NCBI GenBank assembly: GCA_041595355.1
Contig: JBFHKO010000126.1
Span: 1 to 7,495 of the forward strand
DNA length: 7,495 nucleotides
Direction: 5' to 3'
From: JBFHKO01 sp041595355
GTDB taxonomy: Bacteria > Pseudomonadota > Gammaproteobacteria > Enterobacterales > Aeromonadaceae
Under the pieces are notes generated by a model, which was given only the letters and a program-made list of their open reading frames with translations, did not search any database and had not been told where the DNA came from. Below, one piece after another: positions 5,197-7,495 of the stretch. The translations under genes were made by a program, and so were the position numbers. Numbering within the stretch: the first letter of the stretch is position 1; every line of letters starts with the position of its first letter.

Positions 5197-6594
5197 ATGG
5201 CCCAGACCCTGTATCAGAAAGTATTCGAAGCCCATGTGGTTCATGAGGCCCAGGGCGAAACGCCCATCATCTACATCGACCGCCACCTGGTGCACGAAGT
5301 GACCAGCCCGCAGGCCTTCGACGGCCTGCGCGAGAAGGGACGTCAGGTCCGGCGTCCGGATCGCACCTGGGCGACCATGGATCACAACGTCTCCACCCAG
5401 ACCAAGGACATCGCCGCCTCCGGCGACATGGCCCGCATCCAGATGCAGACCCTGATGCAGAACTGCGCCGACTTTGGCGTGCCGCTCTATGATCTGAACC
5501 ACCCCTGGCAGGGCATAGTCCACGTCATGGGGCCGGAGATCGGCCTGACCCTGCCCGGCACCACCATCGTCTGCGGCGACTCCCACACCGCCACCCACGG
5601 TGCCTTCGGCGCCCTGGCCTTCGGCATCGGCACCTCCGAAGTCGAGCATGTGCTGGCGACCCAGACCCTGAAGCAGGCCCGCGCCAAGACCCTGAAGATC
5701 GAGGTGCGCGGTCACGTGGCGCCCGGCATCAGCGCCAAGGACATCATCCTGGCCATCATAGGCCGGACCGGCACCGCCGGCGGCACCGGTTATGTGGTGG
5801 AGTTCTGCGGTGAGGCCATCCAGGCACTGACCATGGAAGACCGCATGACGGTCTGCAACATGGCCATCGAGATGGGGGCCAAGGCGGGCATGATCGCCCC
5901 CGATCAGACCACCTTCGACTACCTGAAGGGACGTCCCTTCGCGCCCCAGGGCGCCGCCTGGGACGAGGCCGTAGCCTACTGGCAGACCCTGAAGACCGAT
6001 GCCGGCGCCCGCTTCGATGCCGAGCTGATCCTGGATGCCGCCAGCATAGCGCCGCAGGTGACCTGGGGTACCAACCCGGGACAGGTGATTGGCATCGACG
6101 AGCCCATCCCCGCGCCGGGCGACTTCGCCGATCCGGTGGCCCAGCACTCCTGCCAGAAGGCACTGGAGTACATGGGGCTGCAGGCCGGACAACAGCTCTG
6201 CGACATCAAGATCGACATCGCCTTCATCGGCTCCTGCACCAACGGCCGCATCGAGGACATGCGCGCCGCTGCTGCCGTTGCCAAGGGCAAAAAGGTGGCG
6301 CCGGGCGTCCAGGCACTGGTGGTGCCCGGCTCCATGCAGGTGATGGCCCAGGCCGAGGCCGAAGGGCTGGACAAGATCCTGACCGAGGCCGGTTTCGAGT
6401 GGCGTCTGCCGGGCTGCTCCATGTGCCTGGCGATGAACAACGATCGCCTGCAACCGGGCCAGCGCTGCGCCGCCACCAGCAACCGCAACTTTGAAGGCCG
6501 TCAGGGCCGTGGCGGGCGTACCCATCTGGTGAGTCCGGCCATGGCGGCCGCCGCGGCCATCGCCGGTCACTTCGTCGATATTCGGGATCTGTAA
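5197..6594 (+). CDS. leuC: 3-isopropylmalate dehydratase large subunit
   Basis: Large subunit of isopropylmalate isomerase, a [4Fe-4S] aconitase-family enzyme that converts 2-isopropylmalate to 3-isopropylmalate together with LeuD. It has 465 residues (E. coli 466). Cluster-ligating cysteines are Cys347 (GSCTNGRIED), Cys407 and Cys410 (LPGCSMC). Other family motifs are DHNVST (62-67), CGDSHTATHGAFGALAFGIGTSEVEHV (126-152, described in parts) and SNRNFEGRQGRGGRTHLVSP near the C-terminus. The start at 5197 gives the familiar N-terminus MAQTLYQKVFEAHVV, and GGGAG (5184-5188) is 8 bases before it. The frame stays open upstream to 4870, but that extension would lie inside leuB and is rejected. The leuD ribosome binding site overlaps the leuC stop codon. 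Confidence 0.98.
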   Translation: MAQTLYQKVFEAHVVHEAQGETPIIYIDRHLVHEVTSPQAFDGLREKGRQVRRPDRTWATMDHNVSTQTKDIAASGDMARIQMQTLMQNCADFGVPLYDLNHPWQGIVHVMGPEIGLTLPGTTIVCGDSHTATHGAFGALAFGIGTSEVEHVLATQTLKQARAKTLKIEVRGHVAPGISAKDIILAIIGRTGTAGGTGYVVEFCGEAIQALTMEDRMTVCNMAIEMGAKAGMIAPDQTTFDYLKGRPFAPQGAAWDEAVAYWQTLKTDAGARFDAELILDAASIAPQVTWGTNPGQVIGIDEPIPAPGDFADPVAQHSCQKALEYMGLQAGQQLCDIKIDIAFIGSCTNGRIEDMRAAAAVAKGKKVAPGVQALVVPGSMQVMAQAEAEGLDKILTEAGFEWRLPGCSMCLAMNNDRLQPGQRCAATSNRNFEGRQGRGGRTHLVSPAMAAAAAIAGHFVDIRDL

Positions 6595-6604
6595 GGAGAG
6601 CGTC

Positions 6605-7204
6605 ATGCACGAGTTTAAGCAACATACCGGTCTCGCCGTCCCGCTGGATGCCGCCAACGTCGACACCGACCAGATCATTCCCAAGCAGTTCCTGCAGAAG
6701 GTCTCCAAGCTGGGCTTCGGCAAGCACCTGTTCCATGACTGGCGCTTCCTGGATGATGCCGGCGAACAGCCCGATCCGAGCTTCGTGCTCAACTTCCCCC
6801 GCTACCAGGGGGCCAGCATCCTGCTGGCGCGAGAGAACTTCGGCAACGGCTCCAGCCGCGAGCACGCCCCCTGGGCGCTGGCCGACTATGGCCTCAAGGC
6901 CATCATCGCCCCCAGCTTCGCCGACATCTTCTACGGCAATGCCCTGAACAACGGCCTGCTGGTGGTGCGTCTCAAGCCCGAGGAGGTGGAGCAGCTGTTC
7001 CAGCTGGTGGAGGCCAACCTGGGCCAGACCATCACGGTGGATCTGGACGCCCAGCAGGTGCGGGCCAAGGATCTCTGCTTCGGCTTCGAGATCGACCCCT
7101 TCCGCCGCTACTGCATCATGAACGGCCTGGACAACATCGGCCTGACCCTGCAGCACGCCGATGCCATCGACGCCTACGAGGCCAGGCAGCCCGCCTGGCT
7201 GTAA
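6605..7204 (+). CDS. leuD: 3-isopropylmalate dehydratase small subunit
   Basis: Small subunit of isopropylmalate isomerase, the swivelling aconitase domain 4 that closes over the LeuC active site. It has 199 residues (E. coli 201) and is intact. The N-terminus HTGLAVPLDAANVDTDQIIP (7-26) and the central signature ARENFGNGSSREHAPWAL (75-92) are typical, as is the end MNGLDNIGLTLQH...AYEARQPAWL. Residue 81 is Asn where E. coli LeuD has Cys in FGCGSSREH. GGAG (6595-6598) starts just after the leuC stop TAA and is 6 bases before the ATG. leuD is the last gene of the operon; an intrinsic terminator begins 22 bases after its stop. Confidence 0.98.
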   Translation: MHEFKQHTGLAVPLDAANVDTDQIIPKQFLQKVSKLGFGKHLFHDWRFLDDAGEQPDPSFVLNFPRYQGASILLARENFGNGSSREHAPWALADYGLKAIIAPSFADIFYGNALNNGLLVVRLKPEEVEQLFQLVEANLGQTITVDLDAQQVRAKDLCFGFEIDPFRRYCIMNGLDNIGLTLQHADAIDAYEARQPAWL

Positions 7205-7225
7205 TGAACTCGACGATGGCCGGAC

Positions 7226-7254
7226 AACGGGGAGTCTTGGACTCCCCGTTTTTT
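7226..7254 (+). terminator. leuABCD operon terminator
   Basis: CGGGGAGTC (7228-7236) and GACTCCCCG (7240-7248) form a perfect 9-bp stem with a 3-base loop, extended by AA/TT to 11 bp, followed by six T residues (7249-7254). It is a strong rho-independent terminator right after leuD. The next gene's ribosome binding site (GGAG, 7258-7261) starts only 4 bases beyond the T-run. Confidence 0.93.
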
Positions 7255-7270
7255 ATTGGAGCCGCCCCGC

Positions 7271-7495
7271 ATGCCTGACCCGAACCACCTGGTCCGCCGC
7301 CCCGGCCTGATGATGGCCCTACTGACCCTGCTGCTGGTATCGCTGGCCCCGCCTGGCCAGGCCCGCCAGCTGGGTTTCAACCGGGAGGGACCGCAGCTGC
7401 ATTACCGCTGGCAGGCGCCCGACGGCCACCTGCGTTTGCTGCAGCTGCGGTTACCGGAGTCCAGCGCCGTGCCGGCCCTGAGTCCCTGGCATCCC
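7271..7495 (+). CDS. Predicted exported protein of unknown function, 3' end beyond window
   Basis: Only the first 75 codons are present. The N-terminus looks like a Sec signal peptide: a short region with two arginines (9-10), a hydrophobic core LMMALLTLLLVSLA (13-26), and a probable cleavage after Ala31 (PPGQA). The mature part begins RQLGFNREGPQLHYRWQAPD and continues with LRLLQLRLP, hydrophilic with alternating hydrophobics that suggest beta structure; a periplasmic or surface location is inferred. There is no lipobox cysteine, so a lipoprotein is unlikely, and no proper twin-arginine motif. GGAG (7258-7261) is 9 bases before the ATG. The gene lies immediately after the leu terminator with no visible promoter of its own in the short gap, so it may be transcribed by read-through or from a promoter inside leuD. 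I do not recognise the family. Confidence 0.75.
   Translation, partial: MPDPNHLVRRPGLMMALLTLLLVSLAPPGQARQLGFNREGPQLHYRWQAPDGHLRLLQLRLPESSAVPALSPWHP

Noticed and set aside
4106..6792. Long open frames antisense to leuB and leuC (357 and 533 codons)
   Set aside because: Same compositional mirror effect; no recognisable domains and no start signals.
1..7495. CRISPR arrays, tRNA or rRNA genes, insertion sequences, phage or defence genes
   Set aside because: No spaced direct repeats, cloverleaf-like segments, terminal inverted repeats with transposase, or unusual coding were seen; the coding genes are uniform core metabolism.

Overview
The window carries the complete leucine biosynthesis operon leuABCD on the + strand with its own attenuator. 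Divergent from it, on the - strand, lies the 5' four-fifths of ilvI (acetolactate synthase large subunit). High GC, E. coli-like protein lengths with catalytic residues at the same numbers, and an ilvI / leu divergent layout point to a gammaproteobacterium. My best guess is an Aeromonadales-type organism (Aeromonas, Oceanimonas or Zobellella); this rests on protein similarity from memory and is inference, not a database result.

Layout. Positions 1-1434 (-) hold ilvI, cut by the window edge. Positions 1435-1891 are intergenic, with an AT-rich stretch upstream of ilvI, a REP-like hairpin plus T-run that terminates leftward transcription, and a perfect 13-bp hairpin. Positions 1892-2050 (-) hold a 52-codon gene with a perfect Shine-Dalgarno that I do not recognise. 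It sits where enterics keep leuO; no leuO is visible. Positions 2051-2364 hold upstream DNA and the leu promoter. Positions 2365-2485 hold the leader peptide gene with four consecutive CTA leucine codons, followed by an attenuator whose terminator and antiterminator helices can both be drawn. leuA, leuB, leuC and leuD follow at 2535-7204 with gaps of 2, 2 and 10 bases, ending in a strong intrinsic terminator at 7226-7254. At 7271 a new gene for a signal-peptide-bearing protein begins and runs off the window.

How it works together. IlvI (with IlvH, expected beyond the left edge) makes acetolactate, which other enzymes turn into 2-ketoisovalerate. LeuA condenses that with acetyl-CoA, LeuCD isomerises the product, and LeuB oxidises it to the direct precursor of leucine. 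Charged leucyl-tRNA is sensed through translation of the leader peptide.

Most of the window is well-known core metabolism. I found no convincing undescribed system. The parts worth a second look are the leader architecture, the small unrecognised gene and the structured intergenic hairpins.
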